Of a stretch of DNA of 64,000 nt, positions 52,684-64,000 are shown piece by piece. The DNA is from an uncultured beta proteobacterium (GTDB lineage Bacteria > Pseudomonadota > Gammaproteobacteria > Burkholderiales > Burkholderiaceae_C). Location: contig CAIJPE010000241.1 of the NCBI GenBank assembly GCA_903822435.1, positions 24,327 through 88,326 on the forward strand, in the 5' to 3' direction. The position numbers and the translations under genes are program-made. Each line of letters starts with the position of its first letter. The stretch's first letter is position 1. The notes beneath the pieces are model-generated. The model worked only from the letters and a program-made list of their open reading frames with translations, had not been told where the DNA came from and did no database searches.

Positions 52684-54642
52684 ATGATTCCCTATCCCAG
52701 CCCGCGTCTGTTGGCCGACATCGGTGGCACCTACGCCCGCTTTGCGGTCGAGGTGGCGCCGGGTGTATTCGAGTGCGCGGCGTCACTGCTGTGCGCCGAC
52801 CACGCCGACTTCGAAGCCGCGGTCAATGCCTACCGCCACGGCCTGCCGTCCGGCGTGGCGACGGCCGTCGAGCATGCGGCCGTGGCCATCGCCAATCCGG
52901 TGGAGGGCGACGAGGTCCGGATGACCAACTACCACTGGCGGTTCTCCAGCGAGCAGATGCGCCAGCGCCTGCAGCTGCAGACCCTGGTGGTGGTCAACGA
53001 CTTCACCGCGCTGGCCATGGCCCTGCCGCGGCTGTCGCCCGGCCAGCGGCGCCAGGTGGGCGGCGGCGTGGCGCGCGAGCACAGCGTGGTGGGTGTGCTG
53101 GGCGCCGGCTCCGGCCTGGGCGTCAGCGGGCTGATCCCCGTGGCCGACGGCTACGTCGCGCTGGGCACCGAAGGGGGCCATGCCAGCTTCTCGCCGCGCG
53201 ACGAACGCGAGATCGCCATCCTGCGGTACGCCTTGAAGCAGTACTCGCATGTGTCCTTCGAGCGGCTGCTGTCCGGTCCGGGCCTGGAGCTGATCCATCG
53301 CGCCTTGCGCGCGCACGCCGGGCTGTCGGCCCAGGCCCTGCCGGCGCCCGAGATCACGCGCCGCGCCTTGTCCGGCCACGACGCCGGGTGCGTGCAGGCG
53401 CTCGACGCCTTCTGCGCCGTGCTGGGCACGGCGGCCGCCAACCTGGCGGTCACGCTGGGGGCTTTCGGCGGCATCTACATCGGCGGCGGCATCGTGCCGC
53501 GGCTGGGCTCGTACTTCGACCGCTCGCCCTTCCGCAACCGCTTCGAGGACAAGGGTCGCTTCACCGAGTACCTGCAGGGGATCCCCACCTACGTGGTCAC
53601 GGCCGAGCAGGCCACCTTCTTCGGCGCCTCGGCGATCCTGGCCGCCCAGCTGCGCTCCCGCCAGGTCGACAGCGGCTCGGCCATCCTAGGGCGCATCGAG
53701 CGGGCCCGCGAAGGCCTGTCACCGGCTGAACGGAGGGTGGCCGACCACGTGCTGGGCCACCCGCGTGCCGCGCTGTCGGACCCCATTGCCGAAATCGCCC
53801 GTGCGGCCCAGGTCAGCCAGCCGACGGTGATCCGCTTTTGCCGCTCGCTGGGCTGCGAGGGCCTGTCGGATTTCAAGCTGCGCCTGGCCTCGGGACTGTC
53901 GGGCACCATTCCGCTGACCCATACCCAGGTCACGGGCACCGACTCGATGCTGGAGCTCGGCGTGAAGGTGCTGGGCAACACCGCCTCGGCCATCCTGCAG
54001 GTGCGCGAGCAACTCAACCGCGACACGCTGGCCCGGGCGGTCGACCTGCTGGCCGGTGCCGGCCGCATCGACTTCTACGCCGTGGGCCACTACGGCGTGG
54101 TGGCCGACGACGCGCAGTTCAAGTTCCTGCGTTTCGGCGTGCCCTCCACCTCGTACACCGACCCCCGGCTGCAGGTGCTGGCTGCCAACGTGCTCAAGAC
54201 CGGCGATGCGGTGGTGATCATCAGCAGCAGCGGCCGCATCGACGGCCTTCTGGCGGTGGCCGAGACGGCCCGGGCGCGCGGCGCCACGGTACTGGCCATC
54301 ACGGCCAGCCACTCGCCGCTGGCCCGGAAGGCCGACGTGGCCCTGATCGTGGACCACGTGGAAGACGTGGCCACGCACGTGCCGATGGTCAGCCGCATCC
54401 TGCATCTGCTGGTCATCGACATCCTGGCCGTGGGTCTGGTCATGCGGCTGGGCGAAGAGCGCGTGGCGGCGCTGCCCCAGAACGCGGCCGACGGGTTCGA
54501 GGAAGGCCGCCTTGCGCTGCAGCCGCCGGCCGATGCCGCGCCCGAGCCGGCCGATGCCGCGCAGTCTGCCGCCGCGCTGCGCGTGGGTCCGGGCATCAGC
54601 ACGGCCAGCCAACTCTCGCGCCTGACTTCACACAGCCGCTGA
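52684..54642 (+). CDS. Bifunctional glucokinase / RpiR-family regulator HexR
   Basis: A 652-residue fusion. Residues 1-325 are a complete glucokinase (LLADIGGTYARF, GAGSGLGVSGL, GTEGGHASFS, GGIYIGGGIVPRLGS). Residues 335-410 are the RpiR HTH domain (LSPAERRVADHVL, AAQVSQPTVIRFCRSLG). Residues 450-590 are a SIS sugar-phosphate domain (FYAVGHYGVVADDAQFKF, VVIISSSGRIDGLL). HexR regulators bind 2-keto-3-deoxy-6-phosphogluconate and control glucose catabolism. The fusion is known in Burkholderiales. ATG 52684 directly precedes the domain; in-frame ATG 52606 and GTG 52642 or 52648, the latter with a better ribosome site, are alternatives. Confidence 0.94.
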   Translation: MIPYPSPRLLADIGGTYARFAVEVAPGVFECAASLLCADHADFEAAVNAYRHGLPSGVATAVEHAAVAIANPVEGDEVRMTNYHWRFSSEQMRQRLQLQTLVVVNDFTALAMALPRLSPGQRRQVGGGVAREHSVVGVLGAGSGLGVSGLIPVADGYVALGTEGGHASFSPRDEREIAILRYALKQYSHVSFERLLSGPGLELIHRALRAHAGLSAQALPAPEITRRALSGHDAGCVQALDAFCAVLGTAAANLAVTLGAFGGIYIGGGIVPRLGSYFDRSPFRNRFEDKGRFTEYLQGIPTYVVTAEQATFFGASAILAAQLRSRQVDSGSAILGRIERAREGLSPAERRVADHVLGHPRAALSDPIAEIARAAQVSQPTVIRFCRSLGCEGLSDFKLRLASGLSGTIPLTHTQVTGTDSMLELGVKVLGNTASAILQVREQLNRDTLARAVDLLAGAGRIDFYAVGHYGVVADDAQFKFLRFGVPSTSYTDPRLQVLAANVLKTGDAVVIISSSGRIDGLLAVAETARARGATVLAITASHSPLARKADVALIVDHVEDVATHVPMVSRILHLLVIDILAVGLVMRLGEERVAALPQNAADGFEEGRLALQPPADAAPEPADAAQSAAALRVGPGISTASQLSRLTSHSR

Positions 54643-54699
54643 GCGCCCGGCCCGCCGGGGGCCGCCGCGCACCAGGCGAGCCGATAGAATCAGATAGCT

Positions 54700-54813
54700 T
54701 CCGAGGAGCGTTGCGACGGGCGTCCCTTCAAGTCCCTGAAGGCCGCGTCCGCCAGGCTCGGAGCGCTGCCGGGCCCGGAACCTGTTCCTCCGGCGGCTGG
54801 CAACGGCGCTCGT
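54700..54813 (+). ncRNA. S-adenosylhomocysteine (SAH) riboswitch
   Basis: The conserved blocks of the SAH riboswitch are present in order: CCGAGGAGCGTTGCGAC (54701-54717), CCAGGCTCGG (54752-54761) and CAACGGCGCTC (54801-54811). CCGAG (54701-54705) pairs with CTCGG (54757-54761) as helix P1; GAGCG (54706-54710) can pair with CGCTC (54807-54811) as the long-range helix. A variable stem lies between the last two blocks. It sits 21 bp before metH. Known members switch on methyl-cycle genes when SAH builds up. Confidence 0.88.
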
Positions 54814-54834
54814 CCACACCTGCGGACCTGTGCC

Positions 54835-57576
<2,742 letters not shown>

Positions 57577-57615
57577 CCGTCAAGGTCAGGGGCTCGGCCG
57601 CCGCGCACCGATCCT

Positions 57616-57635
57616 GAGCCCGGTATTGCGGGCTC
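57616..57635 (+). terminator. Possible hairpin after metH
   Basis: GAGCCCG/CGGGCTC form a seven-base stem 39 bp after the metH stop. No T-run follows, so it may only stabilise the 3' end. Confidence 0.3.
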
Positions 57636-57747
57636 CGGGTGAGTTTGGTGAGTGTTGGTAATTTCGAGCTGCTTTCCGGTGTGATCGGGTCGTGACGCCC
57701 GCAGGCAGGGGCCATTATCGGGTCCTCTGGCCGCAGGCGCCGTCCGC

Positions 57748-59643
57748 ATGGACTGCCCGGCCGGCGTTTCAACCCCGACCCGAGCAGGCCCACCCTTGAT
57801 CTTCAAATCCCTTCCGCAGCGCCTGGGCGAGCCCCTGCGTGCGCTGACCGCACCCGCCCTGGCCTCGCTGTTGCTGATTGCCTGTGGCGGCGGCAGCGGC
57901 GGCGGCAACGCGACATCCAGCCCATCCACCCAAGTCGCGGCCGCGGCCGCCACCAGCCGGGCCCTGGCCGACACGCCGGCCAAGTCCGCCACCACGCCCA
58001 CCGACATCCCGGCCTCGCGGGCCGAGGCTGCGCGCTTCCTGACGCAGGCCACCTTCGGCCCCACCGCGGCCGATATCGATTCGCTGATGCAGCTGGGCTA
58101 TTCGGCCTGGATCGACAACCAGTTCGGCCTGCCGGCCACCTCGCACCTGGCCTACTGGGACGCTGCCGACGCGGCCATCAAGGCCGTCACGCCCACCTCC
58201 GGTGCCGACCAGGACCAGGTCTGGCAATCGTTCTGGAAGCAGGCCGCCACGGGCCCCGACCAGCTCCGCCAGCGGGTGGCCTTCGCCCTGTCCGAGATCT
58301 TCGTCATCTCGGCGCAGGACAGCGGCGTGGCGGGACAGCCGCGCGGCCTGCCGAACTGGCTGGACATGCTGGGCAGCAAGGGGCTGGGCACCTACCGCAG
58401 CCTGCTCGAGTCGGTCTCGCTGAGTCCGATGATGGGCCTGTACCTGACCAGCCTGCACAACCAGAAGGCCGACAGCTCAGGCCGCGTGCCCGACGAGAAC
58501 TACGCCCGTGAGGTGATGCAGCTGTTCTCCCTGGGCACCGTCAAGCTCAATCCCGATGGCACGCCGGTGAAGGTCAACGGTGCCACCGTGGATACCTACA
58601 CCCCGGCGGACATCGTCGGCATGGCCCGCGTGTTCACGGGCTGGAGCTGGGCCTGCTCGGCCCTGAACAGCAGCTGCTTCAACTATGGCAGCACGGGCGG
58701 CGTGGCCGACCCCGACCGGATGGTCAAGCCGATGATCGCCTACCCGCAGTACCACAGCACCGAGGCCAAGCAGTTCCTGGGCGTGACCATCGCGGCACAG
58801 GCCACGGCAGACCCCGCGGCCAGCGTGAAAGTGGCGCTGGACACCCTGGCCAACCACCCCAACACCGGCCCCTTCATCAGCCGCCAGCTGATCCAGCGGC
58901 TGGTCACCAGCAACCCGAGTCCCACCTACGTGCGTGACGTCGCCGCGGTCTTCGCCGACAACGGCGCCGGCGTGCGGGGCGACATGAAGGCGGTGATCAA
59001 GGCCCTGCTCACGCACGCCGAAGCGCGGCAGACGTCGGGCACCCAGGGCAAGCTGCGCGAGCCCGTGCTGCGGCTGGGCGCCTACCTTCGCGCCTTCCCG
59101 CACACCTCGGACACCGGCAACTGGCGCGTGGGGAACACCGACAGCGCCTCGGGCTCGCTCGGGCAGACCCCGTTGCGCGCCGGCTCGGTCTTCAACTTCT
59201 TCCGCCCCGGCTACGTGGCCCCCGGCAGCCGCACGGCCGCAGCCGGCCTGGTGGCGCCCGAGCTGCAATTGCTCAACGAGACCAGCGTCTCGGGATGGGT
59301 GAACTTCATGCGCGACAACCTCAGCGCCGGGGTGGGCGCCTTCAACGGGACCGTGAACGGCGTGGTGCGCAACCGCCGCGACCTGCAGCGCGACTGGTCG
59401 GCCGAGCTGGCGCTTGCGGCCGTGCCTGCCAACCTGGCCGGCTCGGTGGCTGACAAGCTGCTGGCCGGCCAGCCCAGCGACGCGCTGCAGGCCGAGGTCG
59501 CCAACGCCATTTCCACGATTGCCATACCGGTACTCAACGCCACGGGCAGCAACCAGGCCCAGGTGGACGCCGCCAAGCGGCAGCGCGTGAATGCCGCGGT
59601 GCTGCTCACCGTGGCCGCGCCCGAATTCCTGGTCCAGAAATAA
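57748..59643 (+). CDS. DUF1800 family lipoprotein
   Basis: A 631-residue protein of the DUF1800 family. It opens with a lipoprotein signal (LASLLLIACGGGSGGG), then the family blocks AARFLTQATFGPTAADIDSL, PDENYAREVMQLFSLGTVKL, ARVFTGW, YHSTEAKQFLG and FRPGYVAPG. Function is unknown; the family is always found beside DUF1501 proteins, as here, and is thought to act in the envelope. ATG 57748 is used; a TTG at 57796 would place the start closer to the hydrophobic segment. The DUF1501 gene begins 26 bp later. Confidence 0.87.
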   Translation: MDCPAGVSTPTRAGPPLIFKSLPQRLGEPLRALTAPALASLLLIACGGGSGGGNATSSPSTQVAAAAATSRALADTPAKSATTPTDIPASRAEAARFLTQATFGPTAADIDSLMQLGYSAWIDNQFGLPATSHLAYWDAADAAIKAVTPTSGADQDQVWQSFWKQAATGPDQLRQRVAFALSEIFVISAQDSGVAGQPRGLPNWLDMLGSKGLGTYRSLLESVSLSPMMGLYLTSLHNQKADSSGRVPDENYAREVMQLFSLGTVKLNPDGTPVKVNGATVDTYTPADIVGMARVFTGWSWACSALNSSCFNYGSTGGVADPDRMVKPMIAYPQYHSTEAKQFLGVTIAAQATADPAASVKVALDTLANHPNTGPFISRQLIQRLVTSNPSPTYVRDVAAVFADNGAGVRGDMKAVIKALLTHAEARQTSGTQGKLREPVLRLGAYLRAFPHTSDTGNWRVGNTDSASGSLGQTPLRAGSVFNFFRPGYVAPGSRTAAAGLVAPELQLLNETSVSGWVNFMRDNLSAGVGAFNGTVNGVVRNRRDLQRDWSAELALAAVPANLAGSVADKLLAGQPSDALQAEVANAISTIAIPVLNATGSNQAQVDAAKRQRVNAAVLLTVAAPEFLVQK

Positions 59644-59669
59644 GACAAGCGTTGAGCGGATACAAACCC

Positions 59670-61229
59670 ATGACCCACTTCCAGAACCCCTCACGCCGCC
59701 ACTTCCTTCGCCATGCCAGCGCCATGTCGGCCTTGGTGGGCACGGCAGCCCCGCTGGCCTTGAACCTCTCGGCCATCGGCTCGGCCGCTGCGCAGTCGCG
59801 CAGCGAGTACCGCGCCATCGTGTGCCTGTTCTTCTACGGCGGCAACGACGCCTACAACATGGTGCTGCCCACCGACGCAGCCAGCTGGAGCGCCTACACG
59901 GCCACCCGCAACCAGGCGCCGGACCCCATCGCGCTGCTGGCGCCCGGCACCGCGCCCAACCCGGGAGCCGCAGCCGGATCGCCGGCCCGGCTGGGCGGGG
60001 TGTTGCCGATCGCGCCGTTCAATGCCCAGGGCCGCAGCTTTGCGCTGCACCCGGTGATGGGCAACCTGCGCACGATGTTCGACACCGACAAGCGGCTGGC
60101 CATCCTGCCCAACATCGGGCCGCTGGTCATGCCCACCAGCAAGATCCAATACGGACAGTCGGGCTTCCCCAAGCCGGCGCGGCTGTTCTCGCACAACGAC
60201 CAGCAGAACACCTGGCAGGCCCTGGGCCCCGAGGGCACGAGCCGCGGTTGGGGCGGCCGGCTGAGCGATGCGGTCATGGCGGTCAACGGGCGGTCCTCTG
60301 CCTTCACGGCCATCTCGGCCTCGGGCAACGCCGTCTGGCTGGACGGCGACCAGGTCACGCAGTACCAGGTCAACACCACGGGCGCGATCCCGCTCGGGGT
60401 GGACACGGCCGGCAAGGTCTATGGCTCGGCCACGGTGGGCAGCACGCTGCAGCGCCTGGCCAGTTCGGCCCGCACGGCACACCCCTTCGAACTGGACGCT
60501 GCCGCCGTTGGCCAGCGCTCGATTGCCGCCGAGGCCTTGCTGCGCACCGCGCTGAGGCCGGCCAGCGACCCGGCCTTCGGCACGGCGCCGGCTACGGGCA
60601 GCTACAACCCCGCCGCCGACCCGAAGCTGATGTACACCAATCCGCTCACCGGCAACGCCGCGTTCAACTCGCTGGCCCAGCAGTTCCAGGTGGTGGCCCG
60701 CATGATCGATGCGTCCATCGGCAACCGGGTGGGCATGCGCCGACAGGTCTTCTTCGTGAGCATGGGTGGCTTCGACACGCACGATGGCCAGAACAAGGTG
60801 CACGCCGACCTGTACGCTCGCATCGACCAGGCGCTGAAGTACTTCGACGACACCCTGGGCGGGCTGAACGCCCGCAGCCGCGTCACCACCTTCACCGCCA
60901 GCGATTTCGGCCGCACCTTCACCAGCAACGGCGACGGCACCGACCACGGCTGGGGTTCGCACCACTTCGTCATGGGCGGCGCCGTCAAGGGCGGCGACCT
61001 GTACGGTGCCTGCCCGGTGCTCGGGATCAAGAATGCCAACAACAGCGACTTCGACAGCAGCCCGGACCAGATCGGCAACGGCGCCATGCTGCCCAGGACT
61101 TCGGTCGATCAACTGGGCGCGACCCTGGGCCGCTGGTTCGGCCTGACCGACCTGCAACTGCTGGATGTCTTCCCCAACCTGGCCAATTTCGACCCCATCC
61201 AGCGTAACCTCGGGTTCCTGACGGCCTGA
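59670..61229 (+). CDS. DUF1501 family protein, Tat-exported
   Basis: A 519-residue protein with a twin-arginine signal (SRRHFLRHAS, then a hydrophobic stretch ending SAAAQ), so it is folded before export. Family features are VCLFFYGGNDAYNMVLP, FALHPVMGNLRTMFDTDKRLAILPNIGP, VSMGGFDTHDGQ and FGRTFTSNGDGTDHGWGSHHFV, an alkaline-phosphatase-like (sulfatase-like) metal region. ATG 59670 starts the Tat signal. It is in operon with the DUF1800 gene. Substrate unknown. Confidence 0.88.
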   Translation: MTHFQNPSRRHFLRHASAMSALVGTAAPLALNLSAIGSAAAQSRSEYRAIVCLFFYGGNDAYNMVLPTDAASWSAYTATRNQAPDPIALLAPGTAPNPGAAAGSPARLGGVLPIAPFNAQGRSFALHPVMGNLRTMFDTDKRLAILPNIGPLVMPTSKIQYGQSGFPKPARLFSHNDQQNTWQALGPEGTSRGWGGRLSDAVMAVNGRSSAFTAISASGNAVWLDGDQVTQYQVNTTGAIPLGVDTAGKVYGSATVGSTLQRLASSARTAHPFELDAAAVGQRSIAAEALLRTALRPASDPAFGTAPATGSYNPAADPKLMYTNPLTGNAAFNSLAQQFQVVARMIDASIGNRVGMRRQVFFVSMGGFDTHDGQNKVHADLYARIDQALKYFDDTLGGLNARSRVTTFTASDFGRTFTSNGDGTDHGWGSHHFVMGGAVKGGDLYGACPVLGIKNANNSDFDSSPDQIGNGAMLPRTSVDQLGATLGRWFGLTDLQLLDVFPNLANFDPIQRNLGFLTA

Positions 61230-61345
61230 GCTTTCCCGAAGGTCGGGTCCGACCGGTCAACCGATCTCCTCGGGCTGGCGTTAGCTGCCGTGTGTGGCGC
61301 CCCCCTTATCATCACACCCCCGCCCTTTACAACCAGGAGCAGACT

Positions 61346-61726
61346 TTGAAGAAGCTGAACATCACCGCGTCGTTGATCGCCGCTGCCGTTGCCGTGTTTG
61401 CGTCGAGCGCCTACGCCGAAGACGCCGCTGCGCCCAAGACCCGCGCTGAAGTCAAGGCCGAGACCAAGAAGGCCGTCAAGGAAGGCACCGCCAATCCTCC
61501 CGGGGAAGGCAGCGGCCCGACCGCGGTCGTCAAGAGCGACAAGAGCCGCGCCGAAGTGAAGGCCGAGACCAAGAAGGCCGTCAAGGACGGATCCGCCAAC
61601 CCCAAGGGTGAAGGCAGCGCCGCCACCGCCGTGCCCGCCAAGAGCGACAAGTCCCGCGCCGAAGTGAAGGCCGAGACCAAGAAGGCTGCCAAAGAAGGCA
61701 AGCTGACGCCTGCTGGCGAAAAGTAA
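61346..61726 (+). CDS. Small exported repeat protein (three RAEVKAETKKA units)
   Basis: A 126-residue protein with a TTG start at 61346, chosen because CAGGAGC lies seven bases upstream and a signal peptide (LNITASLIAAAVAVFASSAYA) begins there. The mature part is three tandem units beginning RAEVKAETKKA at bases 61442, 61547 and 61655 (spacing 35 then 36 codons), separated by SANPKGEGS-like linkers. It is rich in Lys, Ala and Glu, probably helical, and lacks cysteine. I recognise no function; DUF4148-like small periplasmic proteins are the nearest comparison. Confidence 0.78.
   Translation: MKKLNITASLIAAAVAVFASSAYAEDAAAPKTRAEVKAETKKAVKEGTANPPGEGSGPTAVVKSDKSRAEVKAETKKAVKDGSANPKGEGSAATAVPAKSDKSRAEVKAETKKAAKEGKLTPAGEK
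61442..61726 (+). repeat. Three in-frame tandem repeats within the small exported protein
   Basis: Units start at 61442, 61547 and 61655 and share the core GAAGTGAAGGCCGAGACCAA with few changes (the first has GTCAAGG). The last unit is shortened by the stop codon. The near-identical DNA suggests recent duplication or conversion. Confidence 0.75.
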
Positions 61727-61735
61727 GCTGCACCC

Positions 61736-61758
61736 GCCCGCGTTTGTGCGGGCCCTTG
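61736..61758 (+). terminator. Hairpin after the small repeat protein gene
   Basis: GCCCGC/GCGGGC form a six-base stem with a six-base loop, followed by CCTTG. The U-run is poor, so it is a weak intrinsic terminator. Confidence 0.4.
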
Positions 61759-61774
61759 TGCTGTTCCCCGTGCC

Positions 61775-63853
61775 ATGAGAGACGCCGCAGCCGCCCAGCC
61801 GCCCGTCTCGCTGAACCCGGCCCAACTGGAGGCGGTCCACCATCTTGGTGGACCGTGTCTGGTCCTGGCCGGTGCCGGTTCCGGCAAGACCCGCGTGATC
61901 GTTCACAAGATCGCGCGCCTGCTCAAGGCAGGCCTGGAGCCGCCGCAGATTGCGGCCATCACCTTCACCAACAAGGCCGCCGCCGAAATGCGCGAGCGTG
62001 CCAAGGCCCTGGTGGGACCACGCGCCGCGCGCGACCTGGCCATCAGCACCTTTCATTCGCTGGGCGTGCGCATGCTGCGCACCGACGGCACCCGGCTCGG
62101 CCTGAAGCCCAACTTTTCCATCCTGGACAGTGACGACGTGCTGGGCGTGCTGCGCGATGCCGGCGGCAGCAGCGACAACGCGCAAGTCCGCCGCTGGCAG
62201 TGGGCCATCAGCCTGTGGAAGAACCAGGGGCTGAATGCCGATGCGGTCGAGGCTGCCGCGGCGGACGACGACGAGCGCATCGCGGCCCGCGTGATGCGGC
62301 GTTTCGAGGAGCGCCTGGCAGCCTTCCAGGCCGTGGACTTCGACGACCTGATCGGCCTGCCGCTGAAGCTGCTGCAGAGCGACGACGAGGCGCGCGCGCG
62401 CTGGCAGGCGCAGTTCCAGCACATCCTGGTCGATGAATACCAGGACACGAACGCCGTGCAGTACGAACTGCTCAAGGCCCTGGTCGGCCCGCGCGGCGTC
62501 TTCACCGCCGTGGGCGACGACGACCAGAGCATCTATGGCTGGCGCGGTGCGACCATTGACAACCTGCGCCGCCTGCCCGAGGAATACCCGCGCCTGAAGC
62601 TGATCGCGCTGGAGCAGAACTACCGCTCCACCGGGCACATCCTGCGCGCGGCCAATGCCGTGATCGCAAACAACCCCAAGATCTTCGAAAAGAAGCTCTG
62701 GAGCGAGTTCGGCGACGGCGATGTCGTGCGCGTCATCGATTGCGACAGCGAAGAGCACGAGGCGGAGCGCGCCGTGGCCCGCATCCAGGGCCTGCGCGCG
62801 GCCGGCGGCGCGGTGAAGCTGTCGGACTTTGCCGTGCTTTACCGGGCCAACCACCAGGCCCGGGTGTTCGAGCAGAAGCTGCGCGCGGCGCAGTTGCCCT
62901 ACAAGGTCTCGGGCGGTCAGAGCTACTTCGACCGCGCCGAGATCAAGGACCTTTGCGCCTGGCTGCGCCTGCTGGTCAACCCGGACGACGACCCGGCCTT
63001 CCTGCGGGCCATCACCACGCCCAAGCGCGGCATCGGCCATCAGACGCTCGGGGCACTGGGCGAGTTCGCCTCGAAGTGGAAGATCAGCCTGTTCCAGGCG
63101 CTGTTCTCGCCCACCCTGGCCGGCGCGCTCAAGGGCAAGGCCATCGATGCCCTGCAGGAGTTCGGCCGCGAGGTCAACGCGCTGGAGCACCGCGCCCGCC
63201 ACACCACGGGTGCGGAGGACGCCAAGGCGCTGCTGCTGGGCTGGCTGAAGGATATCGGCTACGAGCAGCACCTGCACGACGGCGAAGACAGCGAAAAGCT
63301 CGCTACCGCCCGCTGGAGCAACGTGCTGGACTTCGTGGACTGGATCGGCCGGCGCTGCGGCGGCGAGATCACCGCCGAAGGGGGTGGCACCTTCGAAAGC
63401 GAACGCCACAGCGTGCTGGAGGTGGCGCAGACCATCAGCGTCATCATCAGCCTGGCCGACCGCGCCGACGAGCAGGACGTGGTCACCCTGTCCACCCTTC
63501 ACGCCGCCAAGGGCCTCGAGTGGCCGCACGTGATCCTGGTGGGTGTCAACGAAGGGCTGCTTCCGTTTCGCAGCGGCGGCGACGACAAGGACGCCGAACT
63601 CACCCCCGAGCGCATCGAGGAAGAGCGACGCCTGATGTACGTGGGCATCACCCGCGCCCGCACCACGCTGGTGGTCAGCACGCTGCGCCGCCGCAAGAAG
63701 GGCCGCGACACGGTCATCGGCGTGCCCAGCCGATTCATCAAGGAAATGAAGCTCGACGAAGCGGTGGTGAAGGAAGACCCCCGCGAGCGGCTCAGGAAGC
63801 TGCGCGCCGAACTGGCCGCCCGCACGGGCAGCGTGCCGAACCCGGCAGGGTGA
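61775..63853 (+). CDS. rep: ATP-dependent DNA helicase Rep
   Basis: A 692-residue superfamily 1A helicase close to E. coli Rep in length. Motifs are Q-motif LNPAQLEAVHH, Walker A GAGSGKTRV, motif Ia FTNKAAAEMRER, Walker B VDEYQDTN, motif III GDDDQSIYGWRGA, motif IV LEQNYRS, motif V TLHAAKGLEWPHV and motif VI EERRLMYVGITRAR. It unwinds DNA 3' to 5' and helps replication forks pass protein blocks. The C-terminus is convergent with the PEP-CTERM gene, 24 bp away. Confidence 0.95.
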   Translation: MRDAAAAQPPVSLNPAQLEAVHHLGGPCLVLAGAGSGKTRVIVHKIARLLKAGLEPPQIAAITFTNKAAAEMRERAKALVGPRAARDLAISTFHSLGVRMLRTDGTRLGLKPNFSILDSDDVLGVLRDAGGSSDNAQVRRWQWAISLWKNQGLNADAVEAAAADDDERIAARVMRRFEERLAAFQAVDFDDLIGLPLKLLQSDDEARARWQAQFQHILVDEYQDTNAVQYELLKALVGPRGVFTAVGDDDQSIYGWRGATIDNLRRLPEEYPRLKLIALEQNYRSTGHILRAANAVIANNPKIFEKKLWSEFGDGDVVRVIDCDSEEHEAERAVARIQGLRAAGGAVKLSDFAVLYRANHQARVFEQKLRAAQLPYKVSGGQSYFDRAEIKDLCAWLRLLVNPDDDPAFLRAITTPKRGIGHQTLGALGEFASKWKISLFQALFSPTLAGALKGKAIDALQEFGREVNALEHRARHTTGAEDAKALLLGWLKDIGYEQHLHDGEDSEKLATARWSNVLDFVDWIGRRCGGEITAEGGGTFESERHSVLEVAQTISVIISLADRADEQDVVTLSTLHAAKGLEWPHVILVGVNEGLLPFRSGGDDKDAELTPERIEEERRLMYVGITRARTTLVVSTLRRRKKGRDTVIGVPSRFIKEMKLDEAVVKEDPRERLRKLRAELAARTGSVPNPAG

Positions 63854-63877
63854 CCGTGCAGGCAGCCCGGCGGGTCT

Positions 63878-64000
63878 TCAGCCGTGCCGGCGTGCGCGCC
63901 GCGCGGCCCAGCCGAGGACCAGCAGGCCGGCCATGAACAGGGCGTAGGTCTCCGGCTCGGGCACGGCCGAGACGTTGCCCTGCAGGCGCAGCGTGATGTC
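63878..64000 (-). CDS. PEP-CTERM sorting-signal protein, 3' end
   Basis: The last 40 codons of a gene running off the right edge. The end reads DITLRLQGNVSA, then VPEPETYALFMAGLLVLG, WAARRARRHG and stop: a textbook PEP-CTERM signal with Pro-Glu-Pro, a single hydrophobic helix and a basic tail. Such proteins are cut and anchored or released by exosortase, so the organism should encode an exosortase and probably makes an exopolysaccharide. The functional domain is outside the window. Confidence 0.85.
   Translation of the reverse strand, partial: DITLRLQGNVSAVPEPETYALFMAGLLVLGWAARRARRHG

Overview
The window is high-GC, densely coded bacterial chromosome. The gene set points to a betaproteobacterium of the order Burkholderiales, probably of the Rubrivivax/Leptothrix/Roseateles kind. 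The evidence is a glucokinase-HexR fusion gene, a separate cobalamin half of methionine synthase behind an S-adenosylhomocysteine riboswitch, DUF1800/DUF1501 partners, a PEP-CTERM protein, and TonB receptors beside a flavin halogenase. The lineage is inferred from gene content only; no rRNA or tRNA gene was seen. No transposase, integrase, phage gene or CRISPR array was recognised.

Layout. 1-962 is the 3' part of radA. 1108-4948 is an operon for a polar amino-acid-type ABC importer (binding protein, then one fused permease-ATPase) followed by an acetamidase/formamidase. Convergent to it is a fusion of an AraC-type regulator with a second formamidase (4935-7340), lying downstream of a PepSY membrane protein and a TonB receptor (7447-10307). 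10502-14272 holds a lipoprotein phosphoesterase, a GT25 glycosyltransferase, a small membrane protein, ilvE and a CHCC zinc-finger protein.

14300-54642 is dominated by alpha-glucan use. It contains a pullulanase, six further GH13 enzymes (exported and cytoplasmic), a malK-malE-malF-malG-GH13 operon, an AraC regulator divergent from an alpha-glucosidase/PhyH/GH92/SDR/isomerase operon, a TonB receptor with a tryptophan-halogenase-like flavoenzyme and a PEGA lipoprotein, a DUF6445 protein, and two divergent glucokinase genes, one fused to HexR. A plausible flow is: exported GH13 enzymes cut starch or pullulan; the TonB receptor carries dextrins across the outer membrane; periplasmic GH13 enzymes trim them; MalEFGK imports the products; cytoplasmic GH13 enzymes release glucose; glucokinase phosphorylates it. 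Four intergenic regions in this zone each carry a pair of imperfect palindromes of the form TGTAG-N5-CTACA, the geometry expected for HexR, whose gene lies at one of the four. This suggests one local regulon.

Unrelated genes interrupt the zone: a caspase-like protease with a ParA-like ATPase and an S41-peptidase-like fragment (33965-35902), a MATE exporter, a small Lys/Ala-rich exported protein, a TPR protein, a HupE/UreJ metal permease and a DUF4198 protein. After 54.7 kb come the SAH riboswitch and metH, the DUF1800/DUF1501 pair, a small triple-repeat exported protein, the Rep helicase, and the tail of a PEP-CTERM protein running off the right edge.
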